A DNA stretch of 64,000 nucleotides from Plantibacter sp. ME-Dv--P-122b. Lineage in GTDB: Bacteria; Actinomycetota; Actinomycetes; Actinomycetales; Microbacteriaceae. The stretch is taken from positions 62,001-126,000 of the forward strand of contig NZ_JARVSC010000001.1 in NCBI RefSeq assembly GCF_030209375.1, written 5' to 3'. The notes below the pieces were generated by a model, which searched no databases, was not told the DNA's origin, and saw only the letters and a list, made by a program, of their open reading frames with translations. Every line of letters begins with the position of its first letter. Positions within the stretch are counted from its first letter, which is position 1. Made by a program: the position numbers and the translations under genes. Shown here piece by piece: positions 19,069 to 27,491 of the stretch.

Positions 19069-19197
19069 GGTGGTGCCACCTCTCGGGGAGCGTGGGACTG
19101 TCGCTCCGGTCGTCCCCATCCTCGCGCCCGGCGGTGGGAATCCAGCACGGTTGACAGGGACGGCGCCGTCTCTGTCCGGCGCTTGTACGCTTGGGGC

Positions 19198-20181
19198 ATG
19201 TCGAGGATCGAACGGAAACGCCGCCACCGCAAGGTCCGCGTCGACCGCGTCTACGACGGCGACGTCTACGTCCGGGTCAACTCCGTCGGATCCGCCGGTG
19301 ACCGGTCGTTCATCCTCATCCCGGGCATCGGCGTCTCCTCGACCTACTTCGAGCGCCTCGCGCCGCACCTCAACGAGTTCGGGCCGGTGCACGCGCTCGA
19401 CCTCCCCGGCTTCGGCGGGGTGCCGCACCCCTCGTCGACGCTCACGATCCGCGAGTACGCGGACCTCGTCGGCCGGGTCATCGACGAGCTCGATCTCAAG
19501 GACCCGATCATCGTCGGCCACTCGATGGGCAGCCAGGTGGTCAGCGACCTCGTCTCGCGTCGCCCGGAGCTGTCCACCCTCATCCTCATCGGGCCAGTCG
19601 TCGTGCCTGGTCAGCGGCGGGTGCTCACCCAGGCGGTCCGGTTCCTGCAGTCGAGCTGGCACGAACCGCTGACGGTGAAGGTGCTGGCCGTCAGCGCCTA
19701 CGTCTTCTGTGGCTTCAAGTGGTTCTCGCGGGTCCTGCCGGAGATGCTGACCTACCCCATCGAGGAGGCCCTGCCCAAGGTGCAGGCGCACACGCTCGTC
19801 ATCCGTGGCGAGTACGACGCCGTCGCGCCGCGTGAGTGGGTGGAGCGGGTAGGCGAACTCCTGCCCTCCTCACGTCTCTGGGAGATCCCCGGCGCGGCGC
19901 ACTCCGTCATGTACGCGCACGCCGAGGAGGTCGCCAAACTCTGCGTCGACCACGCCAGGCGCACGGTGGCAGACGGCGACGACGACCGACTCCGGGTCTA
20001 CCCCGAGGACTCGGACGGGAGCGATGACACGGAACCGGAGGCTCCGCAGCCGAAGGCGGTCATCCAGGCCATCGGAGGCCGGATCGAGGAGACGATCGGG
20101 ATCGTCACCGACGACGACGACCGCGTGGCCGAGGGGAAGTCGCAGGTGGCCGACGCGGTCGCCTCCATCGACCACGACTGA
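19198..20181 (+). CDS. alpha/beta hydrolase
   Basis: A 327-residue hydrolase. Catalytic Ser in VGHSMGSQV, Asp in GEYDAVAP, His in GAAHSVMY; oxyanion region LIPGIGVSS. The N-terminus is basic (MSRIERKRRHRKVRVDRVYDG) and the last ~70 residues after the hydrolase fold are acidic and low-complexity. ATG is 6 nt after TACGCT (19186-19191), leaderless. Substrate unknown. Confidence 0.88.
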   Translation: MSRIERKRRHRKVRVDRVYDGDVYVRVNSVGSAGDRSFILIPGIGVSSTYFERLAPHLNEFGPVHALDLPGFGGVPHPSSTLTIREYADLVGRVIDELDLKDPIIVGHSMGSQVVSDLVSRRPELSTLILIGPVVVPGQRRVLTQAVRFLQSSWHEPLTVKVLAVSAYVFCGFKWFSRVLPEMLTYPIEEALPKVQAHTLVIRGEYDAVAPREWVERVGELLPSSRLWEIPGAAHSVMYAHAEEVAKLCVDHARRTVADGDDDRLRVYPEDSDGSDDTEPEAPQPKAVIQAIGGRIEETIGIVTDDDDRVAEGKSQVADAVASIDHD

Positions 20182-20238
20182 GCGCCCGCTGAGATGCGGC
20201 GGACCGTCGCTCAGCCTCGGGCCCGGCGACGAACCGCT

Positions 20239-20844
20239 TCACCTCACCGTGTCGGCTCGCCTGGCCAGGATCGCCCCGTGCGGTCGCTGATCGAGGCTCG
20301 TCCTCGTGTGCGTCTCGATGACCTCGAAGCCCGCCCGGCGCACGTGCTCGGCCAACTCCGTGATCGGCCAACGATAGGCCCTCACCACGGCGTGATCGAA
20401 CGCCTCGACCGTCGGCCCCTCGAAGCAGCCGATCAGCAACTCGCCTCCCGGCCGGAGCACGCGAGCGAACTCCGCAAGCGCGGCGTCGATCGTGTCAGGA
20501 CGGTGGTGGATCAGCGAGTACCACGAGAGCACCCCGCCCACCGAGCCGGTCTCCGCGTCGAGGGTGTCGAGGCTGCCGAGATCGAACCGGATCTCCTGGT
20601 GCTCGGCGCGTGCAGCTGCGATGAAATCGGGGACCAGATCGATGCCGCGGATGTCGAGCCCGCGCGAGGCGAGGTACGCCGTCCAGTGCCCCGGGCCGCA
20701 GCCGGCGTCCAGCGCGGGACCGGCGATCCGGTCGGCCCACGCGGTCACGAGCTGCCGATCCGACGGGTGCACCGAGGTCATCGTCCCGAGCAGCTTCGCG
20801 TACTCGGCGGATCGTCGGGCGTAGGCGTCTCGGACGGTGCTCAT
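20239..20844 (-). CDS. class I SAM-dependent methyltransferase
   Basis: A 201-residue enzyme starting MSTVRDAYARR. SAM-binding motif LDAGCGPGHWTAYLA (near residue 52), acidic loop GIDLVPDFI, and LRPGGELLIGCFEG after strand five. Small-molecule methyltransferase of unknown substrate. TACGGT (complement of 20851-20856) lies 6 nt before ATG, so the transcript is probably leaderless. Confidence 0.9.
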   Translation of the reverse strand: MSTVRDAYARRSAEYAKLLGTMTSVHPSDRQLVTAWADRIAGPALDAGCGPGHWTAYLASRGLDIRGIDLVPDFIAAARAEHQEIRFDLGSLDTLDAETGSVGGVLSWYSLIHHRPDTIDAALAEFARVLRPGGELLIGCFEGPTVEAFDHAVVRAYRWPITELAEHVRRAGFEVIETHTRTSLDQRPHGAILARRADTVR

Positions 20845-20919
20845 GGCTCCACCGTAGCGAGCACGCGGCACGGTTCGTCGACGGGATGGAGGGGCCGCGC
20901 TCGCGGTTTCACCACCCAA

Positions 20920-20941
20920 CTGTTATGGTGTTTATAAACAG
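20920..20941 (+). promoter_or_regulatory. operator/promoter of the GntR-ABC operon
   Basis: TGTTTATAAACA (20929-20940) is a perfect 12-bp palindrome, nested in CTGTT...AACAG. A -10-like TATGGT (20924-20929) overlaps it. The regulator gene follows 12 nt later with a GGAGG site, so autorepression is likely. Confidence 0.7.
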
Positions 20942-20952
20942 ATGGAGGTGCC

Positions 20953-21330
20953 ATGGGCGTCGTGATCTCGAACAGTTCGGGAACACCGATCTACGAGCAG
21001 ATCGAGACCCAGTTGCGTGCGTCGATCCTCGCCGGGGAGATCCCCGTCGGGCAGACGCTCCCGTCCTTGCGGCAGTTCGCGGCGGATCTCCGGGTGAGCG
21101 TGATCACCGTCACCCGGGCGTACAACGATCTCGTCGCCGAGGGCCTGGTGCGGAGCGAGCACGGACGGGGATTCGTCGTGCTCGACGTCGACCCCGACAC
21201 GGCGACCGCCCTCCTGCAGTCGCGGGTCGACGAGGTCATCAGCGAACTCGTCGTCGCGGCTCGGCACGCGCGCCTCAGCAGGACCGACATCCAGACACGA
21301 CTCGAACAGAGGTGGAATACCGATGACTGA
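20953..21330 (+). CDS. GntR family regulator, YtrA type
   Basis: A 125-residue regulator: winged helix-turn-helix (PIYEQIETQLRASILAGEI to RSEHGRGFVV, about 10-78) plus a short two-helix C-terminal dimerisation tail, as in the YtrA subfamily. GGAGG precedes ATG. It overlaps the ABC ATPase gene by 8 nt, the standard YtrA arrangement in which the repressor controls its own ABC exporter, often responding to cell-wall antibiotics or peptides. Confidence 0.92.
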   Translation: MGVVISNSSGTPIYEQIETQLRASILAGEIPVGQTLPSLRQFAADLRVSVITVTRAYNDLVAEGLVRSEHGRGFVVLDVDPDTATALLQSRVDEVISELVVAARHARLSRTDIQTRLEQRWNTDD

Positions 21331-22174
21331 CAGCATCCTTCGCATCGACGGATTGCGCGTCCAGCGGCGATCGTTCGCCGTCGACGATGTCTCCTTCACG
21401 GTCGAACGCGGCACCGTCACAGGCCTCGTCGGACCCAACGGAGCAGGCAAGACCACGACCATCCGGGCCCTGCTGGGCCTGCTGACCCCCGATGCCGGCG
21501 AGATCGACGTCCTCGGTCAGCCGGCGGGTGCCCCGAGTGCGCTCGCCCGTATCGGCGTCGTCCTCGACCAACCGACCGCGGCTCCGGAATGGCGGGTCGC
21601 ATCGATCGGTCGACGGCTCAGTCCGTTCTATCCGGCGTGGGACCAGCAGCGGTTCGAGGGGTTGCTCGACCGCCTCGGCGTGCCGCGTGAGCAGCGGGTC
21701 AGCGAGCTGTCCCGTGGCCAGGGCGTGAAGCTGTCGCTGTCGACGGCGCTCGCGCAGCAGCCGGAGCTCCTCATCCTCGACGAGCCGTCCAGCGGCCTCG
21801 ACCCGGCCTCCCGCCGCGAGATCGGGGACCTGATCCGCGAGTTCATGGTCGACCCCGCGCATGCGGTGCTCTTCTCGACGCACATCACGACGGATCTCGA
21901 CGAGCTCGCCGACGACCTGCTCGTGCTCGTGAACGGCCGGGTCGCCTACGACGGGCGGTTCGCGGACACCGTCGACGAGTTCGCGATGGTCCGTGGTGCG
22001 GGAGCGCCGCCGACCGGCGAAGTGCTCGGGCTCGAGCGGCGCGGGGAGCAGTGGTCCGCACTCATCCGCACGACGCAGATGGCGGACTTCGGACCCGAGA
22101 CCGTGATCGACGCCGCGAGCGTCGACGACATCGTCATCCACCTGGCAGCAGCACACGGAAAGGCTTCCGCATGA
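21323..22174 (+). CDS. ABC transporter ATP-binding protein
   Basis: A 283-residue ATPase. Walker A GPNGAGKTTT (near residue 37), Q-loop around VLDQPT, signature LSRGQGVKLSL (the usual LSGGQ is degenerate), Walker B LLILDEPSSGLDP and switch His in STHITTD. It drives the adjacent membrane protein, with which it shares an ATGA overlap. Together with the YtrA-type regulator it forms a drug- or peptide-resistance type exporter operon. Confidence 0.95.
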   Translation: MTDSILRIDGLRVQRRSFAVDDVSFTVERGTVTGLVGPNGAGKTTTIRALLGLLTPDAGEIDVLGQPAGAPSALARIGVVLDQPTAAPEWRVASIGRRLSPFYPAWDQQRFEGLLDRLGVPREQRVSELSRGQGVKLSLSTALAQQPELLILDEPSSGLDPASRREIGDLIREFMVDPAHAVLFSTHITTDLDELADDLLVLVNGRVAYDGRFADTVDEFAMVRGAGAPPTGEVLGLERRGEQWSALIRTTQMADFGPETVIDAASVDDIVIHLAAAHGKASA

Positions 22175-22821
22175 TCGCCTCATTCATCCGCTTCGACCTG
22201 ACCTCCTGGCTGCCGCGGCGGCAGACGCTCCTCCTGCTCGCGTTCGTCGCCGTGATCGGCATCCTGCTCCCCGTCCCGGGGATGGCCCTGATGGGTGCGG
22301 CGATGGTCACCTCGCTCATGATCGCGGCGCCGTTCCTCGGCGACGAGCGTGGGCGGCTCGACACCCTCTACGGCATCCTGCCGCTCTCGCGCTCCTCGGT
22401 CGTCGTGGGGCGGGCGGGCTCCATCGTCGTCTTCGCCCTGCTCGCGTCGGCCATCGCCCTCGCCGTCACCGTCCTCATGGCCACGGTGCGCGGTGGTTCG
22501 CTGGACTGGGGCCTGCTCCTCGTGATCGAGGCCATCGCGATCGCCTTCGTCGGACTGTCGGCCAGCATCCAGTTGCCCGTCCTGTTCCGGATCGGGTACA
22601 CGCGCGGCCGGCTGATCAGCTACGCCCCGGTTCTGGTCATCGCCGGCCTCGCCTGGCTCGCGCAAGCGATCGGTGTGCTGGACGGCGCGCAGGAGGCCGT
22701 CACCGGGGTCCCGCTCCCGCTCGCGGTCGGCCTCGGGCTCGCGCTCGGTGCCGTCGGGATCGTCGGGATCGTCGTCGGCGTCCTTCTCGCGGTGCCGCTG
22801 TACCGCAAGCGCGAACTCTGA
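22171..22821 (+). CDS. ABC-2 type transporter permease
   Basis: A 216-residue integral membrane protein with six predicted segments (for example TLLLLAFVAVIGILLPVPG and ALGAVGIVGIVVGVLLAVPL). The motif DERGRLDTLYGILPLSRSSVVVGR in the first cytoplasmic loop is typical of YtrC/ABC-2 permeases of this operon type. It overlaps the ATPase stop by ATGA and completes the exporter. Confidence 0.88.
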   Translation: MIASFIRFDLTSWLPRRQTLLLLAFVAVIGILLPVPGMALMGAAMVTSLMIAAPFLGDERGRLDTLYGILPLSRSSVVVGRAGSIVVFALLASAIALAVTVLMATVRGGSLDWGLLLVIEAIAIAFVGLSASIQLPVLFRIGYTRGRLISYAPVLVIAGLAWLAQAIGVLDGAQEAVTGVPLPLAVGLGLALGAVGIVGIVVGVLLAVPLYRKREL

Positions 22822-22838
22822 GCGGCGCCGGCCCCCTC

Positions 22839-22879
22839 CCGGGCGTTCCCGGCGTCAGAGCGACGCCAGGAACGCCCGG
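22839..22879. terminator. hairpin between convergent genes
   Basis: CCGGGCGTTCC (22839-22849) pairs with GGAACGCCCGG (22869-22879) and GGCGTC with GACGCC inside. It spans the stop codon of the opposing epoxide hydrolase gene at 22855. Confidence 0.75.
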
Positions 22880-24258
22880 ATGTCGTCCGCGAGGAGCTCG
22901 GGCTCCTCGTGCGGCGCGAAATGGCCGCCTCGGGGCATCGTCGTGAACCGTCGCACGTCGTAGCTCCGCTCGGCCCAGCTGCGCGGCGGGCTCGCCAGGT
23001 CGTGTGGGAAGAGCGCGACCGCGGTCGGCACCTCGACCCGGTCGACACGCGTCGTGATCCCGGTCGCGGACTCGTAGTACGGGCGGAGCGAGGTGCCGAT
23101 CGCGTTCGTGAACCAGTAGACGGAGGCGAGCGTCGCGAGGTACTCGTCGCTGAACCGGGATGAGACGTCGCCGTCGCAATCGCTCCAGGCTCGATGCTTC
23201 TCGAGGATCCACGAGAGCAGACCGACGGGGGAGTCGGTCAGCGCGGGAGCGAGCGTGAGCGGACGGGTGTGGTGCTGATGCTCGTACGCGCCCTCCGCGG
23301 CGTCCCAGGCAGCGACCCGGGCGAGATGCGCCCGCTCCTCCTCGGTGAGCGTCTCGGCGTCGACCTCGCGCGGCGCCGCGACGGCGAGGAGGTGGATGCC
23401 GGCGACCGCCTCGGGATGCGCGTGCGCCAGCCGAGAGGTGATCCCCGCCCCGAGATCACCCCCGTGGGCGGCGTACCGGGCGAACCCGAGGTGGTCGTGC
23501 ATCAGCGTGTGCCACAGCTCGTGCGTCTGGTCGCCGAAGGTCGGTCGCTGCGGCGAGAAGGGCAGCCCGGGCAGCGCGGGCACGATGACGGTGACGGCGC
23601 TCGCCGGGTCTCCGCCGAACTGGGACGGCGCCGCGAGGCGCCTCGCGAGGCCGACCAGTTCGAGCGCGGTGCTCGGCCACCCGTTCGTGAGGACGAGGGG
23701 GATGCCGCCCGGAGTCTCGGCATCGAACCGGAGGTACGTGATGGTGGCCCCGTCGACGTCGACGTCGGCCCGGTGCCACGGCAGGGCGTTGATCTCCCGT
23801 TGCTGCGTCGCCCAGTCGAAGTCGTCCGCCCAGTAGGTGACGAGCCGTCGCAGCTCGTCCTGGTCGGTGCCGGCCTCCCAGCCGGCGGTCGGCCACCGCT
23901 CGGGCCAGCGGGTGTCGTGGAGCCTGCGCCGGAGGTCGGCGAGGTCGTCGTCGCTGACGTCCATGACCGTCCGGCCCGCTGACGACCGGGTCACCTGGTA
24001 GCGGCGTTCGATGCCCCCGGTCACACGTCCCCACTCGCTGGACGCGACGCGGGTCTGGTGAGCTGCGAACGACTCGTCGTCCTCGAAGACCTCGGCGACG
24101 TCCCAGACGAGCGGGTCGTCCGTCGGTGTCACGTCGAACGACACGCACCCCGGTTCGGCGCGGGTGAGAGCGACATGCTCCGGCAGATGTGTCGCGACGA
24201 TCGTGGCTTCGGCCGCCGTCGTGCAGATCAGTTGTCCGTTCAGATGCACCGTGGTCAT
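22855..24258 (-). CDS. ABM monooxygenase-like domain fused to epoxide hydrolase
   Basis: A 467-residue single frame. Residues 1-90 resemble an antibiotic-biosynthesis-monooxygenase (ferredoxin-like) domain: EHVALTRAEPGCVSFDV, then DVAEVFEDDESFAAHQTR. From residue 99 an epoxide hydrolase follows, with the EHN N-terminal region (DLRRRLHDTRWPERW) and alpha/beta core; Asp268 in HGGDLG is the nucleophile and the His is in RGGHFAPHEEP. The usual HGWP oxyanion motif reads NGWPST. Met99 could be an internal start, but there is no break in frame. TACGGT lies 6 nt before the first ATG. Confidence 0.85.
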   Translation of the reverse strand: MTTVHLNGQLICTTAAEATIVATHLPEHVALTRAEPGCVSFDVTPTDDPLVWDVAEVFEDDESFAAHQTRVASSEWGRVTGGIERRYQVTRSSAGRTVMDVSDDDLADLRRRLHDTRWPERWPTAGWEAGTDQDELRRLVTYWADDFDWATQQREINALPWHRADVDVDGATITYLRFDAETPGGIPLVLTNGWPSTALELVGLARRLAAPSQFGGDPASAVTVIVPALPGLPFSPQRPTFGDQTHELWHTLMHDHLGFARYAAHGGDLGAGITSRLAHAHPEAVAGIHLLAVAAPREVDAETLTEEERAHLARVAAWDAAEGAYEHQHHTRPLTLAPALTDSPVGLLSWILEKHRAWSDCDGDVSSRFSDEYLATLASVYWFTNAIGTSLRPYYESATGITTRVDRVEVPTAVALFPHDLASPPRSWAERSYDVRRFTTMPRGGHFAPHEEPELLADDIRAFLASL

Positions 24259-24262
24259 GGTC

Positions 24263-25453
24263 TCACCGTAGCGAGGGTCGGTCCTCCGGCTGCTTCGTTC
24301 CGAGCTCCGCGCCGCGCTTCCAGAGCCACTCGACGGGGCCGAGTGTGAACCGCCGGAGCCAGAGGTGGGCGAAGCCGGTCACCAGCGCGGCGATGACGAC
24401 GAACGCGGCGACCGTGGCGGGGACGCGCCACGGGGCGGTGAGTTCCGCCAGCCCGAAGCCCCAGCCGTAGAAGAGCGCGCCGCCGAGGAGGTTCTGCAGG
24501 AGGTACGCGCTCAAGGCGACCTTGCCGAGCTCGCGCAGGCGCGCGGCGATCCAGCCGTCGGTGCCGAAGCGGCGACAGAGCTCGACGGTGGCGCCGAGGA
24601 TGCCGAGCGCCACGAGGGGCGCGGCCAGGTAGCGTTCGGCGAGGAGCCCCGCGGTGCCGCCGGCGATCCCCATCAGCAGGTCGACCGGGAGCGCGCAGGC
24701 CCCGATGATCATCAGGCGGCGTCGGAGTCGACCACCGGTCTCGCCGAAGACCCCGGCTTGGAAGAGGTGTGCGCCGGCGAGGAACATCGCGAGCGTGAGG
24801 AACCCGATCAGCACAGGCTCCGCGCGGAAGGTCGCGACGTTCTCGAGCCGGAAGACCGCCAGGCCGAGGAACGAGTCAGTGGCGTAGGGGCTCGGTCCGG
24901 CGGGGAGGGGGAGGTCGCCCGACACCGCCGGCGTCGTGGCGATGAACGCGACGATCGCGCTGATGAGGAGGACGTGCAGCGCGCCGAAGACGGCGATCAT
25001 GGCGCGCTGGGCGCGGGGTCTCGTGAGCAGAAGCCAGGCGACGATGGCGCCGGTGAGCGCATAGCCCATGAGGACGTCGAACTCCGCGATGAGGACGTAG
25101 TTCACGGCGCCGTCGACGAGGAGCAGGGTGGCGCGCCAGAGGTAGCGGCCCGGCCAGCGCTGCTCGCGTCGGCGTGCGGTGGCGTACTGGATCGCGAGTC
25201 CCGCGCCGAACATCAGGGTCAGCAGGGCGAGGAACTTGCCCTGCGTGAGTGCCATGAGGGCGAGCTGGATCGTGCCCGCCGCGGGGCTGGTCTCCGGCGT
25301 CACCGGAGCCGAGAGCATCCCGAGCAGGCCCCAGGGATGCGAGAACACCCAGATGTTGGTGCCGAGCGTGCCGAGGATGGCGAGCCCGCGGACGACGTCG
25401 AGTGCGGCGATGCGTCGAGAGGGCGACGGCGGCAATACGCTCGTATTGGTCAT
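24263..25453 (-). CDS. DUF418 family membrane protein
   Basis: A 396-residue protein starting MTNTSVLPPSPSRR. RIAALDVVRGLAILGTLGTN is the N-terminal hallmark shared by DUF418 and acyltransferase-3-like proteins; about ten membrane segments follow, ending in the DUF418 domain (GLAELTAPWRVPA, FTLGPVEWLWK). Function unknown, possibly acyl transfer at the envelope. TACGGT (complement of 25460-25465) is 6 nt from ATG. It diverges from a TetR regulator with only 46 nt between starts. Confidence 0.88.
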   Translation of the reverse strand: MTNTSVLPPSPSRRIAALDVVRGLAILGTLGTNIWVFSHPWGLLGMLSAPVTPETSPAAGTIQLALMALTQGKFLALLTLMFGAGLAIQYATARRREQRWPGRYLWRATLLLVDGAVNYVLIAEFDVLMGYALTGAIVAWLLLTRPRAQRAMIAVFGALHVLLISAIVAFIATTPAVSGDLPLPAGPSPYATDSFLGLAVFRLENVATFRAEPVLIGFLTLAMFLAGAHLFQAGVFGETGGRLRRRLMIIGACALPVDLLMGIAGGTAGLLAERYLAAPLVALGILGATVELCRRFGTDGWIAARLRELGKVALSAYLLQNLLGGALFYGWGFGLAELTAPWRVPATVAAFVVIAALVTGFAHLWLRRFTLGPVEWLWKRGAELGTKQPEDRPSLR

Positions 25454-25499
25454 GTCAAGACCGTACCCTGTCGAGTGGGCGATGGCGAAAGTGGAGGCG

Positions 25500-26078
25500 A
25501 TGACCGAGCAGGACACGAGCAGGGATCGGATCCTCGATGCACTGCTGCGGATCATGGCGTCGCGCGGTGCCGATGCGCTGACCATCCGCACGGTCGCGGG
25601 CGAGGCCGGTGTCTCCGTCGGCGCGGTGCAGCATCACTTCCCGACGAAGGACCGGCTGGTCGTCGCGGCGATGACCGAGGTCAACGAGCGGTTCCGACGC
25701 CGTGTGGCAGGGCGCCTCGAGGCGGCGCGCTCGGAGGAGGAGCGACTTCGGATCTTCTGTCGTGAGATCGCCTGCATCGAGGGTGACGACCTGACCGACG
25801 GGATCGTCTGGGTCGCCTTCGCCGCGCGGGCGAGCACCGAGACCGAGGTGCGAGCGATCCACGCCGTCGACTGGGCCCGCACCGAGGAGGTCCTCCTGCG
25901 GCTGCTCGTCGCAGCGTTCCCTGACGACGGCCTGGCCGCGGACGATGCGGCGCTCCTGCTCGCGGTCCTCGACGGCATCGCGGTCGCGCGAGCGGCGGAG
26001 CAGTCGGACCGGATGACGCCGGAGCGTGCCGAACGGCTGATCGACGCGACGCTGCGCGGGCTGCGCCGAGCGGGCTGA
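25500..26078 (+). CDS. TetR family transcriptional regulator
   Basis: A 192-residue regulator. Helix-turn-helix at about 8-52 (DALLRIMASRGADALTIRTV, then SVGAVQHHFPTKDRL) and a C-terminal ligand domain. I start at MTEQDTS, which has GTGGAGG upstream; ATG 25482 is an in-frame alternative. It is divergent from DUF418 with overlapping promoter region (TACCCT at 25464-25469 on this strand), so it probably represses that gene and itself. Ligand unknown. Confidence 0.9.
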   Translation: MTEQDTSRDRILDALLRIMASRGADALTIRTVAGEAGVSVGAVQHHFPTKDRLVVAAMTEVNERFRRRVAGRLEAARSEEERLRIFCREIACIEGDDLTDGIVWVAFAARASTETEVRAIHAVDWARTEEVLLRLLVAAFPDDGLAADDAALLLAVLDGIAVARAAEQSDRMTPERAERLIDATLRGLRRAG

Positions 26079-26094
26079 ACCTCTCGGGTCCGGC

Positions 26095-27309
26095 TCAGTC
26101 GACGTCGAGTTCGAGTTCGACGAGATAGCCGACCAGCCGGGGCTCGACCTCGCCCGGTGGTGGGACGGTCCCGAGCGCTGCATGCGCTTCGGCTTCCGCG
26201 TCCGCGGCCGCCTGTTCCGCTGCTCGTGCTGCTGACCGAGCTCGTGCTGCCGACCGGGCGTCGTCGCCATCGACTGCGCGCCGGGGCGGGATCCGAGGCG
26301 TCTCCTCCACGACGGGCGGCCCTGGCACGGTTTCATGGTGCCTCACGAACGCGGAGTGCGGCACGCCGATGTACACGCCGCTGCCTGGGGGACCGATCAG
26401 TCGCCTCGCCGCAGGCAGAGCTCCGAGTGGCAACGGAGGGCGTTCGGTGTGGACGAGGCGCGAGAGCACGGACACCGTCGACAGCCTCGACAGTGTGCCC
26501 GACAGTTGCTCCGGAGCTGGGCCCTCCTCGTGGTGCATCTCGACACCGTCGATCCGCGCCGTGAGATCGGCCCCGATCTCATCGGTCAGCCAGGTCCGCT
26601 GTCCATCGTCGACGGGCCACACCGAGAAGGTCACCCGTTGGCCGGTTTCCAAAGGCCCGCCGCAACAATCCCACTCCCAGGGGCTGAGCCAGAGCGTCCG
26701 CCGGATCATCCATGCTGACTCGGGGTTGGCAGGTCGCAGGCGCGGCACCAGCTCCATCGTGGGTGCGTTCAGGACGCGGAGGGCGATCGCGTCGCCAGGC
26801 ATCGGTACGCGACCGAGCTCCGTGAGCCCCCAGCTGCGGTACATCGCTGCCGCGTCGGTCGCGCGCTCGTAGACGCCGATGAAGGTCTGTGTCTCGGAGC
26901 GGTCCTGCAGCAGCGCGGCCAGGCAGCCGCGGGCGATCCCACGTCCGCGCTGGTCCTCCGAGACGGCGAGTTCGTGGACGACCACGGCGTCAGATGGTCG
27001 AGCGAGGGCGGCCGACGCCGCGCTGCCGGAGTCGGCCAGCTGCGCCAGGATGCCGAGCCAGGCCGGGTCGGCGTCGAGGCCATGGGCGAGCGCGAAGCCC
27101 ACGATCCGGCTGTCGACCGTGGCGATGACGAGGCGTCCGCCGCGGTGGCCGAGATGCTCCGGGCCCCACTGCCGGATGGTCGCGAGGTCGATCGCGTCCT
27201 CGTTGTAGGGCTCGGCGGTGAACGCGGCGACGAACAGCCGCGTCACCTCACCCCACACGCCGTCGGGTGCGGATCCGGTGAAGGAGGTGTAGCCGACCGG
27301 GCTCATCAT
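26095..27309 (-). CDS. GNAT acetyltransferase fused to a CCG-motif (DUF6578-like) domain
   Basis: A 404-residue protein. Residues ~1-165 are a GNAT domain with the acetyl-CoA loop VHELAVSEDQRGRGIARG. Residues ~195-330 contain LSPWEWDCCGGPLETGQRV and RIDGVEMHHEE, which resemble DUF6578 proteins of actinobacteria (unknown function). The tail is an Ala/Arg/Glu-rich helix then an acidic end. ATG follows TATGCT (complement of 27316-27321) by 6 nt, leaderless. Acetyl acceptor unknown; the domain assignment of the second half is from motif memory. Confidence 0.7.
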   Translation of the reverse strand: MMSPVGYTSFTGSAPDGVWGEVTRLFVAAFTAEPYNEDAIDLATIRQWGPEHLGHRGGRLVIATVDSRIVGFALAHGLDADPAWLGILAQLADSGSAASAALARPSDAVVVHELAVSEDQRGRGIARGCLAALLQDRSETQTFIGVYERATDAAAMYRSWGLTELGRVPMPGDAIALRVLNAPTMELVPRLRPANPESAWMIRRTLWLSPWEWDCCGGPLETGQRVTFSVWPVDDGQRTWLTDEIGADLTARIDGVEMHHEEGPAPEQLSGTLSRLSTVSVLSRLVHTERPPLPLGALPAARRLIGPPGSGVYIGVPHSAFVRHHETVPGPPVVEETPRIPPRRAVDGDDARSAARARSAARAAEQAAADAEAEAHAALGTVPPPGEVEPRLVGYLVELELDVD

Positions 27310-27351
27310 CCAGCCAGCATAGGGAACTGGGCGGAGGATCGAGCCCGCGAA

Positions 27352-27400
27352 GTGAGGCAGATCGACGTCAGCGCATCATATGAGCGACGCTCCGCCTCAC
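27352..27400. repeat. 49-nt palindromic element, copy 2
   Basis: GTGAGGC (27352-27358) pairs with GCCTCAC (27394-27400) and internal CGTC/AGCG blocks partly pair. It matches the reverse complement of 16544-16592 at both ends (GTGAGGCAGAT and CCTCAC), at GCGAC and in exact length. This copy lies between divergent genes, so it is not placed as a terminator. Confidence 0.55.
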
Positions 27401-27491
27401 CTCGGCAGCGATCGGATTGTCGCCGCGTGGACACTTCGGTGCGTTGCGGCCATGTACAGACCAGACGCACCGACAGACTGCGAGGGACGAC

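Noticed and set aside
19151-19156. Perfect TTGACA -35 upstream of the hydrolase at 19198
   Set aside because: The spacer to the TACGCT -10 is 29 nt, too long; the gene fits the leaderless pattern without it.
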